Assembly: GCF_010470675.1 (NCBI RefSeq)
Contig: NZ_VOIQ01000005.1
Coordinates: 1 to 64,000 of the forward strand
DNA: 64,000 nt
DNA from: Desulfovibrio sp. JC010
Lineage (GTDB): Bacteria > Desulfobacterota > Desulfovibrionia > Desulfovibrionales > Desulfovibrionaceae
Direction of reading: 5' to 3'
The position numbers and the translations under genes are program-made. Below the pieces are notes generated by a model. It was not told where the DNA came from, searched no databases, and saw nothing but the letters and a program-made list of their open reading frames with translations. Of this stretch, positions 25,927-34,102 are shown in pieces (position 1 is the first letter of the stretch; each line of letters starts with the position of its first letter).

Positions 25927-27087
25927 TTAGAACGGAGGCAGCAGGCTGTAGCCGAGGAATCCTTTGGATGAGTAACGGATACCTACGTACAGAGCCAGTA
26001 CGACAAAGAGTCGCTTGAGCCATACGTCCGGAATGTATTTGGAAGTGCGGGGCCCGATGAAGGAACCCACGAGGATACCGAGCAGTTCCACGCCGATGAG
26101 GGGCCAGAACACGGGGGTATCTTTAACAACCATATAGGTGAAAACGGAGGTGGTCATACCTACGAGTACTGCCAGCGCGGAAGTACCTGCAACCAGATAC
26201 ATGGGCAGACCCGCAACACTGGTCAGGAAGGGCACGAGCAGGAATCCGCCGCCAACGCCGAGGAAGGAAGCGAGTGCCGCGATGATGAAACCGCCGACTA
26301 CGGGGATGAGCGGGTTGAAGGAGAATTCAACACCGTAGAAGGTGAATACGCACTTGGTCAGGGAGAAGTCCACAACCTTAACACCCATGGCTGCGGTGTC
26401 GACTTTACCGCCTTCTTTTTCTTCCTTGATGGAAGCTTCGAAAGCCTTTGCAGCTTCTTTAGCCTGCTTTTTGCCTGCCTGTCCTTTGGGAGTGGTTTCA
26501 TAGAACAGGTAGCAGCCCAGAGCGAGAACAAAGAGACCGAAGAATCCGATGTATGCTTTCAGTGAAACTTTACCGGCAGTGAGCCAGGGTACGAGATAGG
26601 AACCGGCAATGGAACCTGCGGCAAGGGAGAGGCCCAGCGGCAGAACCAGACGGCCCATCTTGTAGTAGTTGAAAGAGGACATGGCTGCGGAAGTACCGAC
26701 CAGCCACTGGTTGGATACGCGGATGGAGTCGGTGACCAGCTTGTTCATAACCGGGGAGGTCTTTTTGAAGGTGGAAGCGTAGTTACCGAAACCGTAAATG
26801 GTGATGTGACCGACACCGGCCATGATGCCGCCGAATGCGCCGACTGTGGAGAATATCCAACCGACCCAGATGGCCCAGACAAAGCCGATTATAAGGTTAA
26901 CGCTGGGGCCGCCGGGAATTCCGAGGAATCCGGGGGCGAGTTCGGTGTTGATCTGGCCTGCTTCAGCACCCTTGGGGGTTGCGCTGATGGCATCTGCGAG
27001 GCGGTCAGCAAAGGCGGGCTGGATATAGGCCACCACTGCCAGTGCCGCTACAGCCATGATCAAAAGGCTTTTGCGTGATTTAAACAT
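25927..27087 (-). CDS. TauE/SafE family anion permease
   Basis: Product of 386 residues. An N-terminal signal-like segment is followed by eight or so membrane helices in two halves separated by a charged cytoplasmic loop (KKQAKEAAKAFEASIKEEKE, around residue 210). Family motifs include FGGIMAGVGHI in the first half and SFLGVGGGFLLVPFL in the second. Members export sulfite, sulfoacetate or other sulfur-containing anions, but direction and substrate here are unknown. The start at 27087 has GGAG eight bases upstream; the frame from 27150 has none. First gene of the group extending to 20141. Confidence 0.88.
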   Translation of the reverse strand: MFKSRKSLLIMAVAALAVVAYIQPAFADRLADAISATPKGAEAGQINTELAPGFLGIPGGPSVNLIIGFVWAIWVGWIFSTVGAFGGIMAGVGHITIYGFGNYASTFKKTSPVMNKLVTDSIRVSNQWLVGTSAAMSSFNYYKMGRLVLPLGLSLAAGSIAGSYLVPWLTAGKVSLKAYIGFFGLFVLALGCYLFYETTPKGQAGKKQAKEAAKAFEASIKEEKEGGKVDTAAMGVKVVDFSLTKCVFTFYGVEFSFNPLIPVVGGFIIAALASFLGVGGGFLLVPFLTSVAGLPMYLVAGTSALAVLVGMTTSVFTYMVVKDTPVFWPLIGVELLGILVGSFIGPRTSKYIPDVWLKRLFVVLALYVGIRYSSKGFLGYSLLPPF

Positions 27088-27200
27088 AGTGTATCTCCTT
27101 AAGCGAAAGTTGGTTTTGCTGTCTCTATTGAACAGGAACAGCGCCTTCATTCCTATTGGTGCGATTCCCGGACATTGCAGTGTCCGGGAATCGCTATTTT

Positions 27201-27974
27201 TTATTTTTCTTTCTTAAAGATAACCAGCGGACAGTTCTTGCAGACATCCTGACCGGGGAATCCGTCGCCGGGCTTGGTGATGGCGGAACTGGCAAGCTCA
27301 ATGCGGTCGCAGAGTCTCTGGACCATTTTTTTGAACTTGGTGCCGGGAATCATGATGTTGATTTCGCCGCGCTCGGTTTTACCTGCGTTGTAGCTTCCGG
27401 AACAGGCCGGAACCATGTTGAATTCCTGCTCGTTGTAGGTGTAAACGCAGCCGCCGCATGCGGAGGAGTTCATGGTCACATTGGGGCGCAGGGGATGGGT
27501 ATCGGTGGCTGCGGCGTAGTCCACGGCAAAGTGGTAAGCCTGCATGTTGTCGCAGTAGAAATGGACGACATCCGGTTCGAAAATGCCGTCGATGGAACCC
27601 AGCGGCGCAACTGCGACACCGATCATGCCTTCTTTCATGCGCGGCTTGCTGAGTACGAATTTTTCAGCCTGCTCCATGTCTACAACATACTTGGAGTGGC
27701 CTTTGATTTCGCCCTCGTCGAGCTCTTTCCATGCGAAAGCGTATTTTGCGTTGCCGCAGCCGAGGCCGGATACATCAGAATATACGGTCTGGCCTTTCAT
27801 GCGGGCGGCAATTTCCCACTGACAGAAGGTCATGGGTTTGAGCGGCACATGGACTTCTGCTTTTTCTTTGAATGCGTCCACCTCAGCCTGATCGAAGAAA
27901 TATTTAACGGCTACAGGGTAATGATAAAGACGCATTTCCTTCATCAGCAGTTCCTGAATCTCTTTGTAAGTCAT
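27201..27974 (-). CDS. DUF169 family cysteine-rich protein
   Basis: Product of 257 residues belonging to DUF169, a family common in anaerobes and sulfate reducers. Conserved Cys positions are visible: FCQWEIA near residue 50, GLGCGNAKYAF near 70, SSACGGCVYTY near 170, VPACSGSYNAG near 188 and DVCKNCPLVIF at the C-terminus, suggesting a metal or Fe-S site. No biochemical role is established. GAGGAGG precedes the ATG by five bases. Single gene; its upstream region carries repeated GTGTGAAAAAA motifs. Confidence 0.9.
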   Translation of the reverse strand: MTYKEIQELLMKEMRLYHYPVAVKYFFDQAEVDAFKEKAEVHVPLKPMTFCQWEIAARMKGQTVYSDVSGLGCGNAKYAFAWKELDEGEIKGHSKYVVDMEQAEKFVLSKPRMKEGMIGVAVAPLGSIDGIFEPDVVHFYCDNMQAYHFAVDYAAATDTHPLRPNVTMNSSACGGCVYTYNEQEFNMVPACSGSYNAGKTERGEINIMIPGTKFKKMVQRLCDRIELASSAITKPGDGFPGQDVCKNCPLVIFKKEK

Positions 27975-28333
27975 GGTGACCTCCTCACTTCCTTTTATAA
28001 TTTATGAACCCGCCTGCAGCGGCGGTGACTTTTTTAACTGATCTATTGTTTACGGACGTGTGAAAAAAGAAACAAACTTTTTTGAGATAAAGAAAAAAGG
28101 AACATTTTTTCACATTAGGAGGTTTTGAGTTTCATTGTTTCAGCATTAAATTGTGTGAAAAAAAGAACAATGTTTTATATAAGTCCTTTGAATTAAGTAG
28201 GTTGATATCTTTTTACGAATCTGTTGGTGGTGGGCGTTGAATTTGTTTTTGATGCGGTGAGAGCTCTTGTTCTGATCTTTGCATATATTTTCACATTGCT
28301 CGAATGGTCAGGATGGTAGAACTGCTAAAGAAA
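27975..28333. promoter_or_regulatory. Divergent regulatory region with repeated A-rich motifs
   Basis: The gap between the DUF169 gene and the MarR gene holds GTGTGAAAAAAGAAACAAAC (28059), AAAGAAAAAAGGAACATT (about 28089), an inverted TTTTTTCACA (28105) and GTGTGAAAAAAAGAACAATG (28153). The spacing and repetition suggest operator sites for an unknown regulator of the DUF169 gene. Confidence 0.45.
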
Positions 28334-28392
28334 TTTAGTTGACAAGGAAACTATTTTTAGAGATTTTGTGTTTAGTTGACTGGGAAACTAAA
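28334..28392 (+). promoter_or_regulatory. Twin MarR-type operators
   Basis: Two copies of TTTAGTTGAC-x2-GGAAACTA (28334-28354 and 28371-28392), 37 bases apart. Each is a TTTAGTT/AACTAAA-type inverted repeat, and the first includes a TTGACA -35 hexamer (28339-28344). The second ends 10 bases before the MarR start codon, so binding would block transcription of its own operon. Confidence 0.6.
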
Positions 28393-28402
28393 TGGAGAAG
28401 TG

Positions 28403-28819
28403 ATGTCCAACGCAAATAAAATGGTGATTGAGTTGCTCCGGCTGGGGGCTTATCTGCAGCGGGAGGGGGCGCGTCTTACTCGTGAGTTTGGTTTGGCCCA
28501 GCAGCAGTTTGTTGTGCTGGTGGCTATTAAAGAGCAGGGGCCTGTTTCGCAGAAAGCGATTCTTTCAGATCTTCTCTATGAGAAATCCAATGTATCCAAA
28601 TCCATTTCCCGCCTTTCCTCTCTTGGTTTGATTAAAACTTTCAAGTCTGATGAGGATTCCCGTTTTGTTCTGTGTGAAGTGACGAATGAGGGGCGGGAGG
28701 TAGTGGAGCAGTGCATGGTGAAAATGAAGGCTTTGAATGAAAAGTGGCTGCAACATATCCCTGAACATGAACTGGAGCAGATGGTGAAGGTTTTAGGCAC
28801 CATCCGGCCCATGGCCTAA
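28403..28819 (+). CDS. MarR family transcriptional regulator
   Basis: Product of 138 residues with a winged helix-turn-helix: FVVLVAIKEQGPVSQKAILS, then EKSNVSKSISRLSSLGLIKT as recognition helix, then DSRFVLCEVTNEGREVVEQC as wing. The start at 28403 has GGAG six bases upstream; the upstream in-frame start at 28376 lies inside the operator. It is co-transcribed with the exported YciI-like gene, ten bases downstream. The twin inverted repeats just upstream predict autorepression, probably relieved by a small ligand. Confidence 0.92.
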   Translation: MSNANKMVIELLRLGAYLQREGARLTREFGLAQQQFVVLVAIKEQGPVSQKAILSDLLYEKSNVSKSISRLSSLGLIKTFKSDEDSRFVLCEVTNEGREVVEQCMVKMKALNEKWLQHIPEHELEQMVKVLGTIRPMA

Positions 28820-28829
28820 AGGAGGACCT

Positions 28830-29165
28830 ATGAAGTGGTTTTTTCTGGTGTGTCTGGTGATGTTTTCAGTAACCCCGGCGTTTGGAGGCGATATGGAAAA
28901 TGATTCAAAGGTGATTTTTGTATACTATTACTTAATGGAAGGCAGCCCGGAGGCAATCGGCAAGACTGTTCCTGCCCATGTGGAATATTGGAAGTCACGT
29001 AATCTGGGAGGATTCAAAGGTGGCCCGTTTGCAGATGGCTCTGGTGGCATGATCATGTTTGAGGCGAAAAATGAGGTGCCAGCTGAAGAAATTATCGCCG
29101 CAGATCCTTTTGTGATTGAGGGATTCATATCTGAGTCACGATTAAAGGAATGGATACCGAAGTAA
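28830..29165 (+). CDS. Exported YciI-like protein
   Basis: Product of 111 residues with a signal peptide (cleavage after TPAFG) followed by a YCII-type ferredoxin-like fold: VIFVYYYLMEG, then PAHVEYWKSRNLGGFKGGPF, then IIAADPFVIEGFISES. Most YciI proteins are cytoplasmic, so export is unusual. AAAGGAGG lies five bases before the ATG. It forms a two-gene operon with the MarR regulator and is likely induced by the regulator ligand. Confidence 0.8.
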   Translation: MKWFFLVCLVMFSVTPAFGGDMENDSKVIFVYYYLMEGSPEAIGKTVPAHVEYWKSRNLGGFKGGPFADGSGGMIMFEAKNEVPAEEIIAADPFVIEGFISESRLKEWIPK

Positions 29166-29238
29166 AACAGTGCTATGTTGCAGCCATCATTAATATAAAC
29201 AGCATCAGGCGGATAGCTGTCCGGGTAAGGAGCTGATA

Positions 29239-29991
29239 ATGGCCAAGTACAAAATCCATCCCATAGTCATGGGAACCAAGCGATTCGACAAAGGCATGAT
29301 GACTTACCAGCATGATTACGGGAAACCGTACATTATTCCCATTTACTGCTGGTACATCGAGGGTGGAGACAAGAAAATACTGGTTGATACCGGGGAGATG
29401 CAGCCCATTATTTCCGATGATCGTGAAGCTGATCTGGGCGGTAAGATTTATACTTTTGAAGACGGGCTGGCAAAATACGGCCTCAAGCCCGAAGATATCG
29501 ACATTGTCATCCATACCCATCTGCACAATGACCATTGCGAGAATGATTACAAATGCACTAATGCTAAATTTTACGTGCACCGCAAGGAACTGGATCATGT
29601 ACACGAACCGCATCCGCTGGATTTCCGCTATCTGGAAGATTATATAGAGGATGTGGAGGATAACGGACAGGTGGTCGCTGTGGACGGAGATTACGAAGTT
29701 GTTCCCGGTATCCGCATGATGCATACCCCGGCCCACACCCCGGGCGGCATGACTATTCTGATTGATACCAAGGGCGGACTAGCGGCCATTACCGGATTCT
29801 GCGTGATCATGGAGAATTTCAATCCTCCGCCGGAAGTACGCGGTATGGAGATGGAAGTGATTCCGCCCGGCACTTCGGTGAATACCTATGAAGCTTACGA
29901 CATCATGGTCAAGGTCAAGGATATGGCCGATATTCTCATTCCGCTCCACGAACCTGCATTTGCCAAAGTGGATGTGGTGGAAGGGACTTAG
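29239..29991 (+). CDS. Metallo-beta-lactamase-fold hydrolase (lactonase-like)
   Basis: Product of 250 residues with the dizinc motif HTHLHNDHCEND near residue 94 and HTPAHTPGGMTILID near 160. Its N-terminal half (IYCWYIEGGDKKILVDTGEM) resembles the N-acyl-homoserine-lactonase-like subgroup. The substrate cannot be told from sequence; lactones or other esters are candidates. Strong ribosome site (AAGGAG). Single gene, 73 bases after the YciI-like gene. Confidence 0.87.
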   Translation: MAKYKIHPIVMGTKRFDKGMMTYQHDYGKPYIIPIYCWYIEGGDKKILVDTGEMQPIISDDREADLGGKIYTFEDGLAKYGLKPEDIDIVIHTHLHNDHCENDYKCTNAKFYVHRKELDHVHEPHPLDFRYLEDYIEDVEDNGQVVAVDGDYEVVPGIRMMHTPAHTPGGMTILIDTKGGLAAITGFCVIMENFNPPPEVRGMEMEVIPPGTSVNTYEAYDIMVKVKDMADILIPLHEPAFAKVDVVEGT

Positions 29992-30378
29992 CAGCCTTTT
30001 GAAATGATTTTGCAATTAAATTGTGAGCGCATTATTTGCGGATATATTATTTTCGGTAACGTTGTTGCAGGTTAATCGCGAATAATGTTCGTGTTATTTT
30101 GAATCGTGAAATTGCAAACGGTTGATGTTGCGATATTTTTAAACGGGAACTGGTAATTTACGCTGAAATAATTTAGTTAGGAGAATCCTAAAAATTACTA
30201 TGAGTACCCACTGTCATCCCGAGGGGGCCGGATTCAGTGTTTATATGTTGCCTGAAGGCAACGGGCGGGCTGATTTCGGAACGGGTTTTAAGGGCAGGGT
30301 GCTTATAAAAAAGTGTGTGGTTGCGGGAAGTTTTAGGTCTTTCCGCCTGTATTGTTTCTATTCTTTGGAGGTGTTGAG
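29992..30378 (+). promoter_or_regulatory. Long structured 5-prime region of cstA
   Basis: About 390 bases without a supported gene. It contains hairpin GTTGCC-TGAA-GGCAAC (30247-30262) and hairpin GCGGGAAG/CTTTCCGC (30323-30330 with 30339-30346), the latter about 20 bases before the cstA ribosome site. No known riboswitch class was recognised. It may be a regulatory leader. Confidence 0.4.
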
Positions 30379-32121
30379 GTGAACTCACTCGTTGTCGCCG
30401 GTCTTTGCTTTGTGGGGTACATCATTGCGTACCATACCTACGGCAAATTTCTGGCAAAGAAGATTTTTCAGGTTGATGAGAACAAAGTTTGTCCCAGTTG
30501 CGAACTGGAAGATGGTAAGGATTTTGTTCCCACTAAAAAAGAAGTGCTTTTCGGGCACCATTTTACTTCCATTGCCGGCCTCGGTCCCATTGTAGGTCCT
30601 GCAATTGCTATTATCTGGGGCTGGGTTCCCGCAGTACTCTGGGTTTTCTTCGGTGCAATTTTCATGGGTGCCGTGCATGACTTCGGTTCTCTCGTAGTCA
30701 GCCTGCGCAATCAGGGCCGCTCTGTGGGGGATCTTGCCGCCGGACTGCTTAACCACCGCGTGCGTTCCCTGTTCCTGATCATCATTTTCTTTGAACTGCT
30801 GATCGTTATCGCCGTGTTCGCACTGGTTATCGCTATCCTTTTTAATATGTACCCCGCAGCTGTCATTCCGGTATGGAGTGAGGTGCCCATCGCCATCGGC
30901 CTTGGCTGGCTCATGTACAAGAAGGGTGCGAACCACACTGTCTGGTCCATCCTTGCTCTGCTGGCAATGTACGCATTTGTTGTGGTCGGTGTTTACCTGC
31001 CCTTCAAAATGCCCGGCATCGCAGGCATGAACCCCATCGTGGTCTGGACTCTGGTTATGCTGGTCTATGCGTTTATCGCATCCATCCTTCCGGTTACCAC
31101 CCTGCTGCAGCCCCGTGACTACATTAACGGTCACCAGCTCTTCGTAGCGTTGATCCTGCTGGTTGTGGGTGCTGTTGTGGCTCATCCCACATTTGTTGCT
31201 CCCGCGCTTGACCTTGCTCCGCAGGGTGCTCCGCCGATGCTGCCCTTCCTGTTTGTAATCATCGCCTGCGGTGCTATTTCCGGCTTCCATTCTCTGGTAA
31301 GCTCCGGTACCTCCGCCAAGCAGTGCGAAACCGAGCGCGACTCCCGCATGATCGGTTATGGTTCCATGCTTATGGAAGCTGCTCTGTCCATTCTCGTTAT
31401 CGTTGCTGTCGGTGCCGGACTTGGCCTCGGCAAGCACACTGCTGACGGTCAGCTGCTGACCGGAACCGCAGCCTTCACCACCCACTACGCATCATGGGCT
31501 TCCGCTGCCGGTCTCGGCGCAAAGCTCGGTGCATTTGTCGAAGGTTCCGCTAACCTCATGGCCAGCTACGGCATCCCTGCAAATATCGCTCTTGCAATTA
31601 TGGGCGTATTTCTGGTCAGCTTCGCAGCTACCACCCTTGATAGTGCTACCCGTATTCAGCGTTATGTTGTCGGCGAGCTGGCACAGGCATACAAAATGCC
31701 TGCACTGTCCGGCGCAATCCCCGCAACTTTTATCGCAGTCGGTACTGCTGCGGTACTTTGCTTTAACGGCGGTTTCTCCATCGGCGCACTGAAGCAGGGC
31801 GCACTGGCTCTCTGGCCCCTGTTCGGTACCGTAAACCAGCTGCTGGCCGCACTGGCTCTGCTGATTATCACCGTCTACCTTGCCCGCAAGAAGGTTAAAG
31901 CCGTCTACACCGGTATCCCCATGGTCTTCATGATTGCCATGACCGGCTGGGCAATGGTTTACAACCTTCAGAAATTCTACACCGGCGGCAAATGGCTGCT
32001 CTTCGTAGTCGGGCTGATCGTATTCCTGCTCGAAATCTGGATGATCGCTGAAACCTATCTCATCATGAAGAAGGTTTACGGCGGGGAAGAAGATGCTGCA
32101 GGAGCAACTGAAAACGCTTAG
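30379..32121 (+). CDS. cstA: Carbon starvation protein CstA, peptide/pyruvate transporter family
   Basis: Product of 580 residues with about sixteen membrane segments. Family blocks include GHHFTSIAGLGPIVGPAIA near residue 60, GAVHDFGSLVVSLRNQGRSVG near 100 (within 20-residue parts), FHSLVSSGTSAKQCETE near 310 and ATTLDSATRIQRYVVGEL near 420. CstA proteins import peptides or pyruvate. The length matches the shorter CstA subfamily. The GTG at 30379 has GGAGG seven bases upstream. A strong terminator follows at 32154. Confidence 0.93.
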   Translation: MNSLVVAGLCFVGYIIAYHTYGKFLAKKIFQVDENKVCPSCELEDGKDFVPTKKEVLFGHHFTSIAGLGPIVGPAIAIIWGWVPAVLWVFFGAIFMGAVHDFGSLVVSLRNQGRSVGDLAAGLLNHRVRSLFLIIIFFELLIVIAVFALVIAILFNMYPAAVIPVWSEVPIAIGLGWLMYKKGANHTVWSILALLAMYAFVVVGVYLPFKMPGIAGMNPIVVWTLVMLVYAFIASILPVTTLLQPRDYINGHQLFVALILLVVGAVVAHPTFVAPALDLAPQGAPPMLPFLFVIIACGAISGFHSLVSSGTSAKQCETERDSRMIGYGSMLMEAALSILVIVAVGAGLGLGKHTADGQLLTGTAAFTTHYASWASAAGLGAKLGAFVEGSANLMASYGIPANIALAIMGVFLVSFAATTLDSATRIQRYVVGELAQAYKMPALSGAIPATFIAVGTAAVLCFNGGFSIGALKQGALALWPLFGTVNQLLAALALLIITVYLARKKVKAVYTGIPMVFMIAMTGWAMVYNLQKFYTGGKWLLFVVGLIVFLLEIWMIAETYLIMKKVYGGEEDAAGATENA

Positions 32122-32153
32122 CGTTTAGCTCTAAAGCATAAAGAATGAAGAAG

Positions 32154-32188
32154 CCCCCGGCAGCCTTTGGTTGCCGGGGGTGTTTTTT
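32154..32188 (+). terminator. Terminator of cstA
   Basis: Stem CCCCCGGCAGCC/GGTTGCCGGGGG with a TTT loop, then TGTTTTTT. The core is identical to the hpnA terminator at 34029. Confidence 0.9.
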
Positions 32189-32198
32189 ATGTTATACT
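32171..32198 (+). promoter_or_regulatory. Candidate promoter for a leaderless transcript
   Basis: TTGCCG (32171-32176, in the terminator stem), 16-base spacer, TATACT (32193-32198). Transcription would begin about at the ATG at 32205. Confidence 0.4.
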
Positions 32199-32204
32199 GA
32201 CCCC

Positions 32205-32825
32205 ATGAAACTCCAAGACCGAGCCACAGACATAACCATCAATGACTCAGGAATTATCTGGAACTGGAATGCCAGGCACATTCTAGCGGATAAATTCAGG
32301 CTCATGGAGTTTGTGAAGATGCTGCTGGCAGTCTTGGTGATGTTTACTGTTTTGATGGTCATTATTGTGGTTGCTGTTGACGGCGGAGTAAGGGAAATCC
32401 GGACAGCGTTTTATATTTCCGGTGCTGCGGTAGGTGGATTTGCGATGTTGACTTTTGTCGCTCTTGCTCTGGTGGGGCATGTTTTCAGCTATCAGTTCGG
32501 AGTGTCGGATAAATCAGTTTATTCGCGGATGTTTACGGGGAAGATGAAGGATGCAGCTTCAGCGATAGTCGTTCTGGCTGCCATAATGGAAAGTCCCCAA
32601 GCCATGGGACAGGGCATGCTGGCCAAGGCAGATGAATATGTTGAGATCAGCTATGTGGATATGAAGAAAGTGAACTGGTATCCCGATGATTACACCATAA
32701 AATTCAAGGGCGCATGGTACAGCAAGCCTTTTTATATGAATTGCCCGCCGCAGCATTATGATGAAATTGCGGCAAAGGTCCGGGCCGGACTTAAGGCTGC
32801 GCAGGGTAATGATTTTTCCAGCTAA
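32205..32825 (+). CDS. Two-TM membrane protein, conserved hypothetical
   Basis: Product of 206 residues with two membrane segments (about 38-60 and 72-95) and a soluble C-terminal domain resembling membrane-bound PH-like (YcxB-type) proteins: YVDMKKVNWYPDDYTIKFKG and a hydrophobic-aromatic pattern. This resemblance is weak. The ATG at 32205 lies seven bases after a TATACT box and lacks a ribosome site, so the mRNA may be leaderless. The upstream in-frame start would lie within the cstA terminator and is rejected. Confidence 0.7.
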   Translation: MKLQDRATDITINDSGIIWNWNARHILADKFRLMEFVKMLLAVLVMFTVLMVIIVVAVDGGVREIRTAFYISGAAVGGFAMLTFVALALVGHVFSYQFGVSDKSVYSRMFTGKMKDAASAIVVLAAIMESPQAMGQGMLAKADEYVEISYVDMKKVNWYPDDYTIKFKGAWYSKPFYMNCPPQHYDEIAAKVRAGLKAAQGNDFSS

Positions 32826-33012
32826 TACAAATACGTAACATTTATTTACAATTCCAAACTTGACACAATCCTTTCCATCATTCATTGCTGCAAACGCAGG
32901 CACGGCTTCTTTTCATGTGTTTCCTGCTCGTATCATTCCCTCTCCCCGAAGCCGAACAGGTCCAGTAGAATATTTTATATCAATACCTTACCAATAAACA
33001 AACACATATATT

Positions 33013-34005
33013 ATGAACGTAATGATCACCGGGGCAACCGGATTGATTGGTTCCCGTCTTGTCAGGATTCTTGCCGGGCAGGGATTTCATATTAAAGCTC
33101 TTGTGCGCGATAAAAAACGTGCGGCAAAGCTTGTTTCAGAGCCTGTTGAGTTCATCACCGGCGACCTTAATAACGAAGTCGCGCTGGAAGAAGCTTTGCG
33201 TGATTGCAAATATCTTTTTCATCTGGCAGCGGATTACCGCCTCTGGGTCCCGGACCCGGAATCCATGACCCGTACCAATGTTGAGGGTACTCGTCTGCTC
33301 ATGCAGAAAGCCCTCGAAGCCGGGGTGGAGCGTATTGTCTACACTTCCAGTGTTTGTGTGCTGGGAACGAATGCAGACGGAAGTCCGGCGAACGAGGATG
33401 CCTCTTCTTCGGTGACTGACATGATCAGCCCGTACAAGAAATCCAAGTTTCTGGCTGAGAAGGTGGTTATGGACATGGTCCGTGATGAGGGGCTTCCGGC
33501 AGTGATTGTTAATCCTTCAACCCCGGTGGGGCCGGGGGATTCCCGCCCTACTCCCACAGGAACCATGGTCCTCAATGCCGCCCGTGATGGTGGCATGTTC
33601 TATGCCGATACCGGGTTGAATGTCGCCCATGTGGATGACATCGCCCACGGGCATCTGCTGGCTTTGCAGAAAGGCAAGATCGGACGCAGGTATATTCTTG
33701 GCGGGGATAATCTCAGCCTCAAGGATCTGTTTGCCATGACCGCCCGCATTACCCATAAGCCCGGACCGAAATTCAAGGTCCCGCAGCCGGTAATGTATTC
33801 AGCCGGTTTTACCGGGGAAATGCTGGCAAGGCTGGGGCTGATTAAGAATCCCGTGGCAACCATGGACAGCGTGCGCATGGCATCCAAGAAGATGTATTAC
33901 AGCTCGGATCGTGCGGAAAAAGAACTGGGTTACACTCACCGCCCGGCAACAGAGGCCGTGCAGGACGCGGTTTGTTGGTTTAAGGAACAGCGGATGTTGA
34001 ATTAG
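33013..34005 (+). CDS. hpnA: Hopanoid-associated sugar epimerase HpnA
   Basis: Product of 330 residues, an extended short-chain dehydrogenase: NAD(P)-binding TGATGLIGSRLVRIL at the N-terminus, YTSSVCVLG near 114, catalytic Tyr-x3-Lys in SPYKKSKF near 142. The segment LFHLAADYRLWVPDPESM is characteristic of the HpnA subgroup. HpnA works in modification of the hopanoid side chain, but no other hopanoid gene is in the window. No clear ribosome site before the ATG. A terminator follows at 34029. Confidence 0.88.
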   Translation: MNVMITGATGLIGSRLVRILAGQGFHIKALVRDKKRAAKLVSEPVEFITGDLNNEVALEEALRDCKYLFHLAADYRLWVPDPESMTRTNVEGTRLLMQKALEAGVERIVYTSSVCVLGTNADGSPANEDASSSVTDMISPYKKSKFLAEKVVMDMVRDEGLPAVIVNPSTPVGPGDSRPTPTGTMVLNAARDGGMFYADTGLNVAHVDDIAHGHLLALQKGKIGRRYILGGDNLSLKDLFAMTARITHKPGPKFKVPQPVMYSAGFTGEMLARLGLIKNPVATMDSVRMASKKMYYSSDRAEKELGYTHRPATEAVQDAVCWFKEQRMLN

Positions 34006-34028
34006 TATTGATTTTGATTGTATTCAAA

Positions 34029-34062
34029 TCCCCGGCAGCCTTTGGTTGCCGGGGATTTTTTT
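34029..34062 (+). terminator. Terminator of hpnA
   Basis: Stem TCCCCGGCAGCC/GGTTGCCGGGGA, TTT loop, then seven T. It has the same core hairpin as the cstA terminator. Confidence 0.9.
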
Positions 34063-34102
34063 ATGGAATAGGGTGCTGGTGTTATAAGTAAAAGGAGAAA
34101 AC

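Noticed and set aside
30180-30378. c-di-GMP or other known riboswitch before cstA
   Set aside because: Hairpins are present, but none matched the conserved core bases of a riboswitch class I know, so only a generic leader is claimed.
30200-30382. 60-codon frame before cstA
   Set aside because: No good ribosome site, and it overlaps leader hairpins and the cstA start; not supported as a gene.
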